Notes: generated from the letters alone by a model not told the origin. Positions 24,384 to 33,541 are shown, numbered from the stretch's first letter. The stretch: DNA of 64,000 bases from JAPLDB01 sp038230515 (GCA_038230515.1 JBBRND010000003.1:62001-126000), one strand, 5' to 3'. Made by a program: numbers and translations.

Positions 24384-24391
24384 TACCTTTG
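24384..24391 (+). promoter_or_regulatory. -7 element (TACCTTTG) immediately before the methyltransferase ATG
   Basis: TACCTTTG fits TAnnTTTG and ends five bases before the ATG at 24397. A start site 5-7 bp downstream would produce a leaderless or nearly leaderless mRNA. Confidence 0.5.
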
Positions 24392-24396
24392 TCCAT

Positions 24397-25464
24397 ATGA
24401 ATTTTTTCAATCGTGAAGTAACCTCTGCTCTCGAAGCAAAAGAAAATGCTCAATGGATTGCTTATGCACCTTTCGTGTTTCAGGCCTCGCGCGCGCTCCG
24501 CGATTTCGGAATTCTCGAATACATCGAATCACAAAAACCAAACGCAGTAACCATTGAACAGGTTCAGGAAAAATGTAACCTCAGTCACTATGGTGCCCGC
24601 GTACTGATGGAAGCAGGGCTCAGCATCGGCTTGTTGTTGTGGGAGGATGAAAAATTTCGGTTGAGCAAAACAGGATATTTTATTCTCAATGATCCGATGA
24701 CGCGCGTAAATATGGATTTCACGCATGATGTATGTTATGAAGGATTATTTCGACTCGATGAATCCATTCGCAACGGCAAACCCGAAGGGCTCAAAGTTTT
24801 CGGCAACTGGAAAACTGTGTATGAAGCATTGTCAAAACTCCCCGTGCATGTGCAGCGCAGCTGGTTCAGTTTCGATCACTACTACAGCGATCATGCATTT
24901 CCGTACGCGCTCAAAGCTGTTTTCAAAGACAAACCAAAACACATTCTCGACATTGGTGGAAATACAGGCAAGTGGGCGACACAATGCGCAACTCACGATG
25001 AAGATGTACACATCACGATCATGGATCTTCCAGGTCAGCTCGACATGGCGAAAAAGAATATTGAAGCACTGGGCTTAAGCAACCGCATCTCTTTTTTCGA
25101 AAACAATATTCTTGACAGCACAAAAAAATTCCCTTCCGGATTCGATGCAATCTGGATGAGTCAGTTCCTCGATTGTTTTTCTGATGATGAAATTGTTTCC
25201 ATCCTTTCCCGCTGCCGAGATGCAGTTACTGATGATGGTCACATCTACATTCTGGAAACTCTTTGGGACAAACAGGAATTTGAAACATCGGCATTCTGTT
25301 TACAGATGACATCGCTATACTTCACCACCATAGCCAACGGCAACAGCCAGATGTACTATTCAAAAGCATTTCTGAAATGTGTCGAGCGCGCAGGTTTCAA
25401 GGTCGTAGAACAAACTGATGATATCGGGATATATCATTCGTTGTTAAAATGCAAGAAGATTTAA
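24397..25464 (+). CDS. SAM-dependent O-methyltransferase
   Basis: The 355-residue protein has an N-terminal winged-helix dimerisation region (about 20-100, SRALRDFGILEYIE) and a class I methyltransferase domain (about 170-340) with SAM motif HILDIGGNTGKWA and acidic loop TIMDLPGQL. QFLDCFSDDEIVSIL follows. The plan is that of small-molecule O-methyltransferases (PF00891-like). Related genes occur with aryl polyene/flexirubin clusters, but no such genes are near, so the substrate is open. Confidence 0.85.
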   Translation: MNFFNREVTSALEAKENAQWIAYAPFVFQASRALRDFGILEYIESQKPNAVTIEQVQEKCNLSHYGARVLMEAGLSIGLLLWEDEKFRLSKTGYFILNDPMTRVNMDFTHDVCYEGLFRLDESIRNGKPEGLKVFGNWKTVYEALSKLPVHVQRSWFSFDHYYSDHAFPYALKAVFKDKPKHILDIGGNTGKWATQCATHDEDVHITIMDLPGQLDMAKKNIEALGLSNRISFFENNILDSTKKFPSGFDAIWMSQFLDCFSDDEIVSILSRCRDAVTDDGHIYILETLWDKQEFETSAFCLQMTSLYFTTIANGNSQMYYSKAFLKCVERAGFKVVEQTDDIGIYHSLLKCKKI

Positions 25465-25504
25465 TCTGCTCTCTTCATACAAGATTTGTATTCGAGAGTG
25501 TTAT

Positions 25505-25534
25505 AAAAAAAGCCCCTCATTTCCGAAGAGCTTT
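25505..25534 (-). terminator. Terminator of the deoxynucleoside kinase gene
   Basis: On the minus strand AAAGCTCTT pairs with AGGGGCTTT (G-U pairs included) around an 8-nt loop and is followed by seven T. It lies between convergent genes. Confidence 0.7.
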
Positions 25535-25556
25535 CTCAAAGTGTATAGTTAATTGG

Positions 25557-26306
25557 TTAAAAGAGTCCGTTGATCTGTGAATTTATTTTGGTAATGATGG
25601 AGCCAAGGTCTTCGCGATTTTCTGCAAAGTTGATGTGATCAATGTCAATAACTAAAATTTTTCCCATCTCATAAGTAGAAATCCATGCCTCGTAACGTTC
25701 GTTCAAACGTTTCAGGTAATCAATACGGATGGTATTTTCATAATCGCGACCTCGCTTTTGAATTTGATTGACAAGAGTGGGAACTGATGCACGCAAGTAA
25801 ATAAGAAGATCGGGCGGAGAAATAAATTTGTTCATGAGATCGAACAGTGCTTGGTAATTGTTGAAGTCGCGAGTAGTCATCAAACCCATGCTATGTAGAT
25901 TCGGAGCAAAGATGTGAGCATCCTCATAAATGGTGCGATCCTGCACAATTGTTTTTCCGCTCTGTCTTATTTTCATCACCTGCTGAAAGCGCGAGTTGAG
26001 AAAATAAATCTGCAGGTTGAAACTCCAGCGCTGCATGTCATCATAAAAATCGTTGAGGTATGGATTGTCATCCACCGCTTCGTAATGCGGTTCCCACTTC
26101 ATGTTCTTTGAAAGAAGGTTGGTGAGTGTAGTTTTTCCAGCGCCAATGTTTCCTGCAATCGCAATATGCAGTGGGTTCACCTGCTTGCGCGTAGGGATGT
26201 ACTTCTCTTTTTTGTGTTGGAGTTTCACAACACCTTTGCGAGCCTGTGTTTTAGTTTTCACTTTTGCCCTGTGTGAAGATTTCTTGCGGACACTTTTTAC
26301 TGCCAT
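25557..26306 (-). CDS. Deoxynucleoside kinase with basic N-terminal extension
   Basis: The enzyme phosphorylates deoxynucleosides in salvage. The 249 residues show P-loop IAGNIGAGKTTL (about 49), the substrate-binding DRTIYEDAHIFA (about 118-129) and the lid RGRDYENTIR. Relative to standard dNK/dGK enzymes (about 205 residues) it has an extra 40 residues at the N-terminus, full of Lys and Arg (KSVRKKSSHRAKVKTKTQAR), that could bind nucleic acid or be partly untranslated. The first internal ATG does not offer a better start. Confidence 0.9.
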   Translation of the reverse strand: MAVKSVRKKSSHRAKVKTKTQARKGVVKLQHKKEKYIPTRKQVNPLHIAIAGNIGAGKTTLTNLLSKNMKWEPHYEAVDDNPYLNDFYDDMQRWSFNLQIYFLNSRFQQVMKIRQSGKTIVQDRTIYEDAHIFAPNLHSMGLMTTRDFNNYQALFDLMNKFISPPDLLIYLRASVPTLVNQIQKRGRDYENTIRIDYLKRLNERYEAWISTYEMGKILVIDIDHINFAENREDLGSIITKINSQINGLF

Positions 26307-26405
26307 GCTGATTTTAGGTTAGAAGTTAATGGTATGAAGTTGATTCTTTGATTTCTGATTCACGTTTAAGAAATAACGATGAGTGTTTTTAAAAAGTCAG
26401 CGAAT

Positions 26406-27275
26406 CTAATAAGAATAAAAAGTTAGTGATGCAGTTGTTAATAAAAAAAGTTGGTGCTGCTCAAACCTCGCATTCAAAAGAGAATCGTGTGCAGGAAGTA
26501 TTACTTCATTTTCGTCAATGGTAGTAAGATTGAAACGCATGAGCATATTGTGCCTCACATACAGCAAATCTTTTCCGATAATCTGAAAAGCAGAAACTTC
26601 CATCACAGGAATTGTTTTGTAGTACGATCCGTATTTATCAAAAATCAAAATACCTGTTGCAGGATTATTCATGTACACAAAGTCGCCCGCTTCTGCAATT
26701 GACTCCGGCTGCACTGAGTAGCCAAGTGTTTGATTCATGTTTCCACTCTGATAAACAAGTTGAAGGTTGAGATTAAGTTTCTTTAGGGAAAAATCCTGCT
26801 GATCGAAAATCCAGTACCCGTCAAGGTAGGATTGACAAACCACAACCGGTTGCTGAATTCCTGCATTGCGAAGTTCAACGGTTGACTCAAGTGCAAGTTT
26901 ATTGTTGAGCAATTGAAGTTGTGCAAACTCACGGTAGAATAAAAGTATCTTCAAAGGATTGTTTACATCTACAGAAGAAAGCATTCCCGCAGTGCGATCG
27001 GCATAATTTGCTTTTGGTTTTCCGGTGGAATCAAATTGTAGCAATTGATTCTCCACGATCACATATGCATTGCCGAAACGATCGGTAGTAAACTTTGCAT
27101 GAAGGAGAGGAAGAGAGTTTTGAAATTTGAAATCGTCTGTCATGAAAGAGAAAAGTACAAAGCAAAGAATCAAGATCAAGATCAAGATCGAAACCGGAAA
27201 CCGGAAACTGAAAACTGAAAAACCAAACTTCCGTTTTTTAACTTCTGACTTCACACTTCTGACTTCTAACTTCAT
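26406..27275 (-). CDS. Hypothetical protein with one N-terminal membrane anchor
   Basis: About 289 residues, family not recognised. One hydrophobic segment (SILILILILCFVLFSF, about 27-42) is followed by a beta-rich soluble part with several FDSTGKPKANY-like strands, which may be a small beta-propeller. The N-terminal coding DNA is low-complexity (GAAGTCAGAAGTGTGAAGTC and repeats of ATCAAG), so the signal anchor is literally built of repeat units. Start ATG 27275 lies 2 bp inside the GH3 stop region; it is cotranscribed with GH3. Confidence 0.65.
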   Translation of the reverse strand: MKLEVRSVKSEVKKRKFGFSVFSFRFPVSILILILILCFVLFSFMTDDFKFQNSLPLLHAKFTTDRFGNAYVIVENQLLQFDSTGKPKANYADRTAGMLSSVDVNNPLKILLFYREFAQLQLLNNKLALESTVELRNAGIQQPVVVCQSYLDGYWIFDQQDFSLKKLNLNLQLVYQSGNMNQTLGYSVQPESIAEAGDFVYMNNPATGILIFDKYGSYYKTIPVMEVSAFQIIGKDLLYVRHNMLMRFNLTTIDENEVILPAHDSLLNARFEQHQLFLLTTASLTFYSY

Positions 27276-27277
27276 AT

Positions 27278-28807
27278 TCACACTTTACTATTCATTTGCG
27301 AAAGCATCTGCAAAATCTCTTCCACAAATTTACGGTCATTACTTAAACGAGGAACCTTATGCTGTCCGCCAAGTTTGCCTTTGCTTTTCATCCAGTTGTA
27401 AAAAGTATTTTGAGGAAGAACTTTCATTAAGGGTTTTCTCAATGCCATGTTCTTGTATCGTTTTGCTTCGTAATCGCTATTGAGAGATTTCAGAGCAGTG
27501 TCCAGTGTCTCCACAAAAAAGTCAAGATTGTCAGGTTGTTTTTCAAATTCGACCAACCATTCATGTGCACCGTTTTCGCTTTCTGAAAAATAAACCGGTG
27601 CTACGGTGTAATCACGAATCAGCGCTTCGGATTTCTCGCATGCAATCCTCACAGCATTGTCCGTATTCTCAATCATCACTTCTTCTCCGAAAGCATTTAT
27701 GAAAAGTTTTGTGCGTCCGGTAATTTTTATTCTGAAAGGGTTGAGAGAAGTGAAGCGAATCATATCCCCGATTAAGTATCTCCACAACCCTGAGTTGGTT
27801 GAAATGATGACAGCATAATTTTTATTCAACTCGACTTCTTCAAGCGAAAACGTGTCCGGAAAATCTTTTCCATACTCTTCCATCGGCATGAACTCATAAT
27901 AAATTCCGTAATCGAGCATCAGCAACATTTCATCACTGCCCGGTTGATCTTGTATTCCGAAAAATCCCTCCGAAGCATTGTATGTTTCAAGATAACTCAT
28001 CTTCTCAGACGGAATCAATTGCTTAAACTGATCTCTGTAAGGAGTAAAACTCACGGCACCATGAATAAATAATTCAAGGTTAGGCCAGATCTCAAGAAGA
28101 TTATTTTTTCCGCTCATCTCAAGAATACGCTTTGCAAGAACAATAGTCCACGTTGGAACTCCGCTTATGTTCGTTACGTTTTCATTGATGGTTGCTTCAG
28201 CAAGGCGTTCAATTTTATCTTCCCAGTTATCCATCAATGCGATTGAAAGATCAGGAGTGCGAAGAAACTGAATCCAGAACGGAAGATTCTGCATCAACAC
28301 CGCAGATATGTCGCCATAAAAAGATTCATTGCTGAAAGTATTTATCTGGTGACTTCCTCCAAGTATCAATGCTTTGCCCGTGAATATTTGTGTATCAGGA
28401 TTGTTGTTACAATAAAAGGAGATGCAATCCTTGCCTCCTTTGAAATGACATTCTTCCATCGCTTCATTACTCACCGGAATGAATTTGCTTTTGTCTGAAG
28501 TTGTTCCAGATGATTTTGCAAACCAGCGAATGTCGCTTGCCCATAAAATATTCTGCTCTCCATGCATAACACGCTGGATATAGGGTTTCAGCGTATCATA
28601 ATTACTTACAGGAACGCGCTCCTTAAAATTTTTCAATGAACGAATGGTCGTGTAATCGTATTTCTTTCCCCACTCGGTCAATTTTGCTGACTGTATCAAT
28701 CGCACACGCCAGTCCTCCTGCACTTCATGCGGGTACTTGATGAAAAGCTCGATCTGGTGCATCCGCTTTTTCATCCACCAACTTAGGATGGAGTTTAATA
28801 TCGCCAT
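27278..28807 (-). CDS. GH3 auxin-responsive promoter family protein
   Basis: The 509-residue protein belongs to the GH3 family (PF03321), adenylating enzymes that in plants join amino acids to auxin or jasmonate. Motifs include FAKSSGTTSDKSKFIPVS (phosphate-binding loop, about 95), YNASEGFFGIQD (about 290) and NSGLWRYLIGDMIRF (about 340). Such proteins are common in Bacteroidota; their substrates are unknown. It lies 6 bp downstream of fabD on the same strand, which hints at a lipid-related acyl substrate. Confidence 0.9.
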   Translation of the reverse strand: MAILNSILSWWMKKRMHQIELFIKYPHEVQEDWRVRLIQSAKLTEWGKKYDYTTIRSLKNFKERVPVSNYDTLKPYIQRVMHGEQNILWASDIRWFAKSSGTTSDKSKFIPVSNEAMEECHFKGGKDCISFYCNNNPDTQIFTGKALILGGSHQINTFSNESFYGDISAVLMQNLPFWIQFLRTPDLSIALMDNWEDKIERLAEATINENVTNISGVPTWTIVLAKRILEMSGKNNLLEIWPNLELFIHGAVSFTPYRDQFKQLIPSEKMSYLETYNASEGFFGIQDQPGSDEMLLMLDYGIYYEFMPMEEYGKDFPDTFSLEEVELNKNYAVIISTNSGLWRYLIGDMIRFTSLNPFRIKITGRTKLFINAFGEEVMIENTDNAVRIACEKSEALIRDYTVAPVYFSESENGAHEWLVEFEKQPDNLDFFVETLDTALKSLNSDYEAKRYKNMALRKPLMKVLPQNTFYNWMKSKGKLGGQHKVPRLSNDRKFVEEILQMLSQMNSKV

Positions 28808-28813
28808 TTATTA

Positions 28814-29698
28814 TTAAGCAGAAACTGCTTCCATTTCTTTGTTGATTTTTTTTACAAGACCTTGCAACACTTTACCAGGACCTACTTCAATAAATTGAGT
28901 TGCTCCGTCCGTAATCATGTTCTGAACAGTTTGAGTCCAGCGAACAGGAGCTGTCAGTTGCGCAATAAGATTTTGTTTTATTTGATTCGGATCAGTTACA
29001 GGTCTTGCATTTACATTTTGATAAACCGAACAGATTGGATTTAAGAACGAGGTAGATTCGATCGCTTTTGCCAATCGTGTACGTGCTGGTTCCATTAGTG
29101 GGGAGTGAAATGCACCGCCAACAGGAAGTACCAATGCGCGTCTTGCTCCTGCTGTTTTTAATTTTTCGCAGGCAATGTTTACTCCGTTGATGGTTCCGCT
29201 TATTACTAGCTGTCCCGGGCAATTGTAATTTGCTGCTACCACGATTTCTCCTGATGCAGAAACTTCAGCGCAAATTTTTTCCACCACTTCATCATCAAGA
29301 TTGAGAACCGCGGCCATCGTAGAAGGATTCATCTCGCAAGCTGCCTGCATTGCCTCTGCCCGTTCTTTCACAAGCAGCAAAGCATTTTCAAACGACAGCG
29401 CCTGGTTTGCAACGAGCGCAGAAAATTCTCCGAGCGAATGTCCCGCAACCATGTCGGGCTTCAATGCATCACCCATTGTGATTGCCTGTATAACGGAGTG
29501 AAGAAAAATAGCGGGCTGGGTAACTTTAGTTTGTTTCAAATCTTCGTCCGTTCCACTAAACATTAAATCAGTTATGCGAAAACCAAGGAGGAGATTTGCT
29601 TTTTCAAAATGATCTTTTGCAAGCGCTGAGGTTTCGTAAAGTTCTTTTCCCATGCCAACAAATTGCGAACCTTGTCCGGGAAATATGTATGCCTTCAT
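28814..29698 (-). CDS. fabD: Malonyl-CoA:ACP transacylase
   Basis: FabD moves malonyl from CoA to acyl carrier protein for fatty acid synthesis. The 294 residues begin with IFPGQGSQFVGMGKELY, have the nucleophile elbow GHSLGEFSAL (Ser about 89), the conserved QAACEMNPSTMAAVLN loop and the catalytic His in GGAFHSPLM (about 200). Length is normal. GH3 follows closely. Confidence 0.96.
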   Translation of the reverse strand: MKAYIFPGQGSQFVGMGKELYETSALAKDHFEKANLLLGFRITDLMFSGTDEDLKQTKVTQPAIFLHSVIQAITMGDALKPDMVAGHSLGEFSALVANQALSFENALLLVKERAEAMQAACEMNPSTMAAVLNLDDEVVEKICAEVSASGEIVVAANYNCPGQLVISGTINGVNIACEKLKTAGARRALVLPVGGAFHSPLMEPARTRLAKAIESTSFLNPICSVYQNVNARPVTDPNQIKQNLIAQLTAPVRWTQTVQNMITDGATQFIEVGPGKVLQGLVKKINKEMEAVSA

Positions 29699-29798
29699 GT
29701 TTTGTTGATTGGGTTAATTGAGTTGATTGGTTGATTAGGTAACAACAGTTGCAAGGTGAAGATTATTTCAATGATGACAAAGAACAATTTCATAAAAT

Positions 29799-29832
29799 AA
29801 AAAACCCCGGTAAAAATTACCGAGGTTTTCTA
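29799..29832 (-). terminator. Terminator of the Bax-inhibitor-1 gene
   Basis: AAAACCTCGGTAA pairs with TTACCGGGGTTTT-like arms around an AATTTTTAC loop region, with a T run on the minus side. It sits downstream of the gene ending at 29867 and separates it from fabD. A TTGATTGAGTTGATT-type low-complexity stretch lies at 29700-29740. Confidence 0.85.
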
Positions 29833-29866
29833 TTCGTAAATTAGAAATGATTCGCTTTAGAAACAG

Positions 29867-30604
29867 TTAATTTCTTCTTCCGCCAAATAATCTCAACAAT
29901 GCTAAAAACAAATTGATGAAATCAAGATAAAGCGTTAGCGCACCCATAATGCTCATCTTTGCAGTTGCTTCAGTTCCGTTTTCAACCTGGGTGCTTATGT
30001 TTTTTATTTTCTGAACATCATAAGCAGTAAGTCCCGTAAATACAATTACAGAAATGAAACTGATAATGTAACTCATTCCGCTGCTCTTTAAAAACATGTT
30101 GATCAATCCCGCAATTACAATTCCTATCAATGCCATGATCATAATGCTTCCGAATTTGGTGAGATCGGTTTTAGTTGTGTAACCAAGCAAAGCCATCACA
30201 CCAAACATGGCTGCGCTTGCGAAAAACACTCCGTAAATGGATGCCTGTGTATAAGCAAGGAAAATAAAACTCAAACTCATTCCCATCAGCACGGAATAAA
30301 CAAGGAACACTGCAATCAATGCTGTGGATGAAAGTTTATTGATTCCGAAACTCATCAGCAGCACTAATCCAAGCGGAGCAAACATGACAAAATATCCAAG
30401 CCCGGATAATCCCCTTGTTTCTGAATTGACAAGGTATTGCATATATGAAGGATCATTGCCGAAAACATACGCGGTGATGGCGCTGATGCCTAAAGCAACT
30501 CCCATCCACATAAATACGCTTGCGAAGAATGTCCGCGTTACTGGCTGAGTTGCCAGTCCAGGTTGACTTTGAATATTGAAGTTCCAATTTTGATTGTTAT
30601 CCAT
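29867..30604 (-). CDS. Bax inhibitor-1/YccA family membrane protein
   Basis: The 245-residue protein has about seven transmembrane helices and the family ending with LTAYDVQKIK and LYLDFINLFLALLRLFG. BI-1/YccA proteins are pH-sensitive calcium leak channels in some bacteria and interact with FtsH in E. coli (YccA); ftsH is encoded elsewhere in this window but not adjacent. The N-terminus has a short Asn/Gln-rich cytosolic part. Confidence 0.93.
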   Translation of the reverse strand: MDNNQNWNFNIQSQPGLATQPVTRTFFASVFMWMGVALGISAITAYVFGNDPSYMQYLVNSETRGLSGLGYFVMFAPLGLVLLMSFGINKLSSTALIAVFLVYSVLMGMSLSFIFLAYTQASIYGVFFASAAMFGVMALLGYTTKTDLTKFGSIMIMALIGIVIAGLINMFLKSSGMSYIISFISVIVFTGLTAYDVQKIKNISTQVENGTEATAKMSIMGALTLYLDFINLFLALLRLFGGRRN

Positions 30605-30658
30605 TTTTATTTTATTTGTTATTTAAAGTTTGCAGTTTGTGATTGTCAAATCTCTTGC

Positions 30659-30666
30659 CAAAAGTA
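30659..30666 (-). promoter_or_regulatory. -7 element (TACTTTTG) for the Bax-inhibitor-1 gene
   Basis: On the minus strand TACTTTTG lies 55 bp before the ATG at 30604 and just beyond the folE stop. Confidence 0.5.
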
Positions 30667-30670
30667 CGCA

Positions 30671-31288
30671 TTAAGAAAGTTTGGCAGATATGAGCCGGAT
30701 GAATTCCGCCCTTGTCTTTTCATTTTCAAATTCACCTGTAAAGGCAGAAGTAGTGGCAACCGAATTTTGTTTTTGTATTCCCCGCATCAACATGCACAAG
30801 TGTTTTGCTTCAATTACCACTGCAACACCAAGTGGTTTCAATGTGTCCTGAATGCAGTCGCGGATTTCAGTAGTCAAACGTTCCTGAACCTGCAGCCGTC
30901 TGGCAAAGGCATCCACTATTCTCGGAATTTTACTCAAGCCGACAATACAACCATTCGGTATGTATGCAACATGCGCCTTCCCGAAGAAAGGAAGCAAGTG
31001 GTGTTCGCACAACGAATAAATTTCAATGTCTTTAACAATTACCATTTGACGGTATTCATCCTTAAACATTGCCGACTTTAAAATTTCAGCAGGATTCAAA
31101 TCGTAGCCATGCGTGAGAAACTGCATTGCCTTCGCAACGCGCTCGGGTGTTTTTACTAACCCTTCACGAGAAACATCTTCACCTAAATTTGTAATGATGG
31201 ATGAATAATGCTCCGAATTCTTTTTTACAAGTTCAAGATCGTACTTGTCAATCTTGGAGTAGCCGTCCATTTCGTTTTCTTCTCGCAT
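30671..31288 (-). CDS. folE: GTP cyclohydrolase I
   Basis: FolE converts GTP to 7,8-dihydroneopterin triphosphate, the first step for folate and for queuosine/pterin synthesis. Zinc ligands are visible in SLCEHHLLPFFGK (Cys and His) and HLCMLMRGIQ (Cys). Also GLSKIPRIVDAFARRLQVQE. 205 residues from ATG 31288; a GTG six codons upstream is possible. The QueD/PTPS-like gene lies immediately upstream on the same strand, so the two act in sequence on the same pathway. Confidence 0.96.
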   Translation of the reverse strand: MREENEMDGYSKIDKYDLELVKKNSEHYSSIITNLGEDVSREGLVKTPERVAKAMQFLTHGYDLNPAEILKSAMFKDEYRQMVIVKDIEIYSLCEHHLLPFFGKAHVAYIPNGCIVGLSKIPRIVDAFARRLQVQERLTTEIRDCIQDTLKPLGVAVVIEAKHLCMLMRGIQKQNSVATTSAFTGEFENEKTRAEFIRLISAKLS

Positions 31289-31330
31289 ATCATTATTTAT
31301 TGTCACAAAACTAAAATCCGATATTCGAAT

Positions 31331-31744
31331 TTATTTTCCAAAGTATTCAACATAATTTTTTTCCGTTTCCTGTATCTTCACGCAATGGAGCGTGCAACCA
31401 AGTGCATTGATTTCAGTTACTATCTGATTCCAGATTTCAATGGCAAGAACTTCTGTTGACGGAAGTTTTCCTTTCATAAAATCAACATCGAGATTCAGAT
31501 TGCGGTGATCAACTTTGTCAATCACTTTTGATTTCAGAATTTGCCCTACGGCAGTGAGGTTAGCAACAAATCCTGTATCCGGATTTACATCACCTTTCAC
31601 TGTAACTGTTAAATCGTAATTATGCCCATGCCAGTTTGGGTTCGCACATTTGCCAAATACATTTTTGTTTTGTTCTTCGCTCCAGTCGGTTCGGCTGAGT
31701 TTGTGAGCCGCGCTGAAGGCTTCTTTTCTTGTGATGAAAACCAT
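31331..31744 (-). CDS. queD: 6-carboxytetrahydropterin/6-pyruvoyltetrahydropterin synthase family
   Basis: The enzyme uses dihydroneopterin triphosphate, the product of FolE encoded downstream. 137 residues from ATG 31744, with catalytic Cys in FGKCANPN followed by zinc-binding WHGHNYDLTV, first zinc His in FSAAHKL, and LPSTEVLAIEIWNQI near the C-terminus. The CANPNWHGHNY spacing resembles PTPS as much as QueD, so the exact product is uncertain. A -7 box 18 bp before this ATG supports this start over one 21 codons upstream. Confidence 0.88.
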   Translation of the reverse strand: MVFITRKEAFSAAHKLSRTDWSEEQNKNVFGKCANPNWHGHNYDLTVTVKGDVNPDTGFVANLTAVGQILKSKVIDKVDHRNLNLDVDFMKGKLPSTEVLAIEIWNQIVTEINALGCTLHCVKIQETEKNYVEYFGK

Positions 31745-31761
31745 GTGATAAATAAAGGTCG

Positions 31762-31769
31762 CAAATGTA
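31762..31769 (-). promoter_or_regulatory. -7 element (TACATTTG) for queD-folE
   Basis: Minus-strand TACATTTG lies 18 bp before the chosen queD ATG, giving a leader of about 11 nt. Confidence 0.5.
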
Positions 31770-31840
31770 ACAATTGGAGGCAGGGAAAGTTTGCGGGCAA
31801 TGGGCAAAAGTTACTTCTTCAGCCAAGAAGCAATAACCTT

Positions 31841-33460
31841 TTAAAGCTTCACGAACTTGGTGCGGAAAGTTTTTTTGCCAGCGATTACTTCGAGGTAGTA
31901 GATGCCTGAGGGAAAGAGTCGGCAGTCCACAGTCCGCAGTTGGCAGTCAACAGCCGAGAAAACTTTTTCGCCAACAATGTTGTAAATAGAAATGTTTATT
32001 TCTTTTTTGTCTTTGAGAAACGCACCTGTGATTTCTAATTTATCAACGACAGGGTTAGGATGTAACCTCTCCCCCGACCCCTCTCCCAAGGGAGAGGGGA
32101 GAACAGCCGCTATCACATTAAACACCGCTGCTTCCACCTCGCATCCATTCGCATCTGTGCAGACTACATTGTAATCTCCGCTTTGCGGTGCTATGTAAAA
32201 ATAATTTGTTGCTCCGTTAATAATAGTTGTGTTGTAGTACCATTGATAACTCGCTGCTCCTGCATTTGCAAAGAGTGTATCTCCACTTTGTGCAATTGCC
32301 TGCGCTGCGGGTGAGGGATAAACTGTAATGTAATTACTAAGTAAAAGTGTATCGCTCCCGTTTGCATTGGTGGCAATAAGCTGCACATTGTAGCTGCCGG
32401 AGTTTGCATAGCAAATGTTTGTTGGGTTGATGGCTGTGCTGGTATCGGGTGTGGCTCCGAGGAAGTGCCATTGGTAGCTGGTAGCAAGGGTGGAGAGGTT
32501 TGTAAAATTAGTGCATGTGCCGGGGCAAATATTATTTGCCGCCTCGAAATCGGCAGTCAAAAAACAAATTGCGCTATCAGGTGTGTATTCCCAGAAGTCG
32601 TTGAGCAGACCTAAGCCAATGTATCCTTTATTCCCAATCGAAAAAGATCCTGTCTCATCTCTTCCCGAGCCCCCGAAATCTGCCTTTTGAAGCCATGAGT
32701 TAGCGATTGGATTGTATTGCCAGAAGTCAACACAAAAACAAGGATCGCCTGTTCCGTAAAATCCTTTATCACAAATAGAAAATGCAGCTGCGTCACAACG
32801 CGCAGTACCGGGAAAGTTCGCCTTCTGTGTCCATGTATCAGTACTACTACCATACTCCCATAAATCAGGCAGAACACCTGAAGCTGTTCCGTCAGTTGAT
32901 CCACCGAGAACATAAGCATTATTTCCAATTACAAAACAACTTGCATCCATCCGACCAACTCCCGGCAGATTAGTTTTTTGATTCCATGTATCAATTGTAG
33001 GATCATATTGCCAGATATCATTATAGAATATAGTCCAGTCAGTCCCTGAACATATATATCCGAAATTTCCAATAGCAAAACCTACAGCGCCTAATCTGAC
33101 ACCTCCGGGAAAGGTTGCTTTTGGAGTCCATATATTTGCTGTTGCATCGTATTCCCAAAAGTCATCCGATGCCGGATTTCCTGTACCTGCGTAGCCTTTA
33201 TTTCCGATACAAAATCCAGTGGCTATCCCTCTGGCCGTCCCGCCAAAATCAGCTTTCTGTGTCCATGCATTTGTTGCCGGATTATATTCCCAAAAGTCCT
33301 TTGTAATTGCCGGACATCCAACATATCCTTTATTCCCAATAGTAAAAGAAAATGGATAATCAATTCCTGCCCCAGGAAACACCGTCTTCTGTGTCCAATA
33401 GTCAGCACGGGCAATCAGCACACAAAAAATAAAAACAAAGAGCAACCCTTTTTTCATCAT
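31841..33460 (-). CDS. Secreted kelch-repeat protein with PKD, Ig-like and T9SS sorting domains
   Basis: About 539 residues. After a signal peptide (ends near ARAD) come six kelch-like repeats (about 25-310), each with a GNKGYxGxG and a DFWEYxPxxNxWTQK part, forming a beta-propeller. A PKD domain follows (ADFEAANNICPG, about 315-395), an Ig-like domain (AGAASYQWYYN, about 400-455) and a type A T9SS sorting domain (HPNPVVDKLEI to the end). The linker SPLGEGSGERL and the segment VDCQLRTVDCRL are translated repeat DNA. It resembles the protein at 60361. Likely displayed on the cell surface. Confidence 0.9.
   Translation of the reverse strand: MMKKGLLFVFIFCVLIARADYWTQKTVFPGAGIDYPFSFTIGNKGYVGCPAITKDFWEYNPATNAWTQKADFGGTARGIATGFCIGNKGYAGTGNPASDDFWEYDATANIWTPKATFPGGVRLGAVGFAIGNFGYICSGTDWTIFYNDIWQYDPTIDTWNQKTNLPGVGRMDASCFVIGNNAYVLGGSTDGTASGVLPDLWEYGSSTDTWTQKANFPGTARCDAAAFSICDKGFYGTGDPCFCVDFWQYNPIANSWLQKADFGGSGRDETGSFSIGNKGYIGLGLLNDFWEYTPDSAICFLTADFEAANNICPGTCTNFTNLSTLATSYQWHFLGATPDTSTAINPTNICYANSGSYNVQLIATNANGSDTLLLSNYITVYPSPAAQAIAQSGDTLFANAGAASYQWYYNTTIINGATNYFYIAPQSGDYNVVCTDANGCEVEAAVFNVIAAVLPSPLGEGSGERLHPNPVVDKLEITGAFLKDKKEINISIYNIVGEKVFSAVDCQLRTVDCRLFPSGIYYLEVIAGKKTFRTKFVKL
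32066..32100. repeat. CCTCTCCC/GGGAGAGG palindromic repeat within the kelch gene
   Basis: CCCCTCTCCC AAGG GGAGAGGGG-type inverted sequence, preceded by CCTCTCCCCCGA. I recall this as a common interspersed element in Bacteroidota. It is read in frame as the linker ahead of the sorting domain. A second element (GGCAGTCCACAGTCCGCAGT type, 31915-31957) sits inside the sorting domain. Confidence 0.75.
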
Positions 33461-33541
33461 CACTCAAAAAAAAATTAGTCCTCAAAGCTATCAAACTATT
33501 TCAAAATGCGAAGTAGTTTGTTGGCGAATGGCTCTGAGTAG

